NCBI RefSeq assembly: GCF_051020975.1
Contig: NW_027478160.1
Coordinates: 2,130,001 to 2,194,000 of the forward strand
Length of the DNA: 64,000 nt
Origin: Osmia lignaria lignaria
Lineage: Eukaryota > Arthropoda > Insecta > Hymenoptera > Megachilidae
Direction: 5' to 3'
The notes under the pieces were generated by a model. That model saw nothing but the letters and a program-made list of their open reading frames with translations. It did not search any database and had not been told where the DNA came from. Every line of letters starts with the position of its first letter. Within the stretch, counting starts at the first letter, position 1. This document shows, in pieces, positions 62,301-64,000 of the stretch. The position numbers and the translations under genes are program-made.

Positions 62301-64000
62301 AGTATGTTTCCTACTTTTTATGTTCTACGATATTTTTTGATCAGATGCGTAGTTCTCGAGATATATCAAGATATTTAAAAGTTCCGAAGCCGCACCAACA
62401 TAATAGAGATACAGAAACACCGTGGCCCCTTTCTTTGAGATAACTCTGCACTACTGCGAGCTGCAAATGCCACTTCCAGCTTAGCTGTGCAGAAGAAGAG
62501 CAACAAGAAGAAGAAATATCTCGAAATATGTCCGTCAGGCCCCTTCCCTTGAGATAAATCTGCAAATATCTCGGAAACGAAGCGAGCTATGGCAAAATGT
62601 TAAGAGACCTTTTTTGTAGAGAATTAAGTTTCCTACCTTTTATGTTCTATGATATTTTTTGATCAGATGCGTAGTTCTCGAGATATATCCAGATATTTAA
62701 AAGTTCCGAAGCGGCACCAACATAATAGAGATACAGAAACACCGTGGCCCCTTTCTTTGAGGTAACTCTGCACTATTGCGAGCTGCAAATGCCACTTCCA
62801 GCTTAGCTGTGCAGAAGAAGAACAACAAGAAGAAGAAATATCTCGAAATATGTCCCTCAGGCCCCTTCCCTTGAGATAAATCTGCAAATATCTCGGAAAC
62901 CAAGCGAGCTATGGCAAAATGTTAAGAGACCTTATTTGTAGAGAATTAAGTTTCCTACTTTTTATGTTCTACGATATTTTTTGATCAGATGCGTAGTTCT
63001 CGAGATATATCAAGATATTTAAAAGTTCCGAAGACGCACCAACATAATAGAGATACAGAAACACCGTGGCCCCTCTCTTTGAGATAACTCTGCACGATTG
63101 CGAGCTGGAAATGCCACTTCCAGTTTAGCTGTGCAGAAGAAGAACAACAAGAAGAAGAAATATCTCGAAATATGTCCGTCAGGCCCCTTCCCTTGAGATA
63201 AATCTGCAAATATCTCGGAAACGAAGCGAGCTATGGCAAAATGTTAAGAGACCTTTTTTGTAGAGAATTAAGTTTCCTACTTTTTATGTTCTATGATATT
63301 TTTTGATCAGATGCGTAGTTCTCGAGATATATCAAGATATTTAAAAGCTCCGAAGCTGCACCAACATAATAGAGGTACAGAAACACCGTGGCCCCTTTCT
63401 TTGAGATAACTCTGCACTATTGCGAGCTGCAAATGCCACTTCCAGCTCAGCTGTGCAGAAGAAGAACAACAAGAATAAGAAATATTTCGAAATATGTCCG
63501 TCAGGCCCCTTCCCTTGAGATAAATCTGCAAATATCTCGGAAACGAAGCGAGCTACGGCAAAATGTTAAGCGACCTTTTTTGTAGAAAATTAGGTTTCCT
63601 ACTTTTTATGTTCTATGATATTTTTTGATCAGATGCGTAGTTCTCGAGATATATCAAGATATTTAAAAGTTCCGAAGCCGCACCAACATAATAGAGATAC
63701 AGAAACACCGTGGCCCCTTTCTTTGAGATAACTCTGCACTATTGCGAGCTGCAAATGCCACTTCCAGCTTAGCTGTGCAGAAGAAGAACAACAAGAAGAA
63801 GAAATATCTGGAAATATGTCCGTCAGGCCCCTTCCCTTGAGATAAATCTGCAACTATCTCGGAAACCAAGCGAGCTACGGCAAAATGTTAAGCGACCTTT
63901 TTTGTAGAAAATTAGGTTTCCTACTTTTTATGTTCTATGATATTTTTTGATCAGATGCGTAGTTCTCGAGATATATCAAGATATTTAAAAGTTCCGAAGC
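62301..64000 (+). repeat. Array zone V: right end with many private substitutions
   Basis: The last five monomers show more single-copy changes than those to their left. Examples are CGAAGCGGCACC, GAGGTAACTC, GTCCCTCAGG, AAAGCTCCGAAGCTGCACC, GAGGTACAG, AAGAATAAGAAATATTTCG, GAGCTACGGC, AAGCGACC and GAAAATTAGG. The last two full monomers share GAGCTACGGC, AAGCGACC and GAAAATTAGG. This pattern is what one expects near the edge of a satellite array, but no edge is reached inside the window. Confidence 0.55.
63549..63922 (+). repeat. Two neighbouring monomers sharing edge-type changes (63549-63600 and 63871-63922)
   Basis: Both segments read GAGCTACGGC, TTAAGCGACC and GTAGAAAATTAGG, none of which I saw elsewhere in the window. 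This looks like a single-monomer duplication at offset 322 in a locally diverged part of the array. Confidence 0.75.

Larger units (their letters stand above)
1..64000 (+). repeat. Satellite DNA array, 322-bp monomer, about 199 head-to-tail copies
   Basis: Every stretch of the window aligns to the same 322-bp unit in the same orientation. The landmark TGATCA followed by GATGCGTAG or GAAGCGTAG recurs every 322 bases from beginning to end (for example 842, 1164, 1486, 1808). No inverted monomers, insertions or unique spacers were seen. Both window ends fall inside a monomer, so the real array is longer. Two adjacent monomers compared by eye (1164-1485 and 1486-1807) differ at 21 of 322 positions, nearly all substitutions. 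Base composition is about 60% A+T. A tandem array of this size and homogeneity is typical of eukaryotic constitutive heterochromatin. 322 is close to twice 161, a spacing seen in many satellites that accommodate one or two nucleosomes. I cannot assign a known satellite family name. Confidence 0.98.

Noticed and set aside
1..64000. CRISPR array or bacterial repeat region
   Set aside because: The repeating unit is 322 bp with no unique spacers between short repeats, there are no associated genes, and every part of the unit repeats.
1..64000. Tandem copies of a transposable element or LTR
   Set aside because: There are no terminal repeats, target-site duplications, reverse transcriptase or transposase motifs in any frame. 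Junctions between units are continuous.

Overview
The whole window is satellite DNA. It is an unbroken head-to-tail array of about 199 copies of one 322-bp monomer, all in the same orientation, cut by both window ends. I see no unique sequence, no protein-coding gene, RNA gene, transposon or CRISPR array. An array this long of one non-coding unit indicates a eukaryotic genome, in pericentromeric, subtelomeric or other constitutive heterochromatin. The taxon cannot be fixed from the sequence. CpG is not visibly depleted (about 11 per monomer), which weakly favours a lineage with little CpG methylation, such as many invertebrates.

Each monomer, counted from its TGATCA site, has a fixed plan. 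First comes a box of GAGATA-containing palindromic sequence, then a GC-richer middle with a short hairpin, a GAA/CAA trinucleotide tract, a second and third inverted GAGATA box, and a T-tract-rich tail. Two 27-bp segments 114 bp apart inside the monomer are related (3 mismatches), so the monomer itself seems to contain an old internal duplication. Monomers fall into type A (GATGCGTAGTTCTCGAG) and type B (GAAGCGTAGTTTTCGAG). They alternate strictly over long stretches, which suggests a 644-bp dimer as an intermediate unit.

Layout by diagnostic variants: zone I (1 to ~14.0 kb) carries the CTGGAAATG/CAGTTT variant and a 3.2-kb block repeated 21 monomers further on. Zone II (~14.0-24.3 kb) is mostly alternating A/B with trimer and hexamer duplications. 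Zone III (~24.3-47.5 kb) is marked by the CAGCTCAGCTG variant, the GAAGTAGTATCTCG variant and blocks repeated at 8 to 28 monomers. Zone IV (~47.5-62.3 kb) holds a 3.2-kb block repeated 25 monomers further on and the return of zone I variants. Zone V (~62.3-64.0 kb) carries an excess of private changes.

The main biology is the amplification history. At least fourteen block duplications are visible, with copies about 99-100% identical, whereas two neighbouring monomers compared directly differ at about 6.5% of positions. Mosaic junctions and one conversion-like patch point to repeated unequal exchange, replication-based amplification and gene conversion. Monomer length is almost invariant: five short deletion sites in 64 kb, from about three independent events. 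Short open reading frames of 74 codons recur once per monomer on the minus strand, but they begin with TTG, normally lack an ATG and are broken in about one monomer in ten. I treat them as by-products of the repeat.
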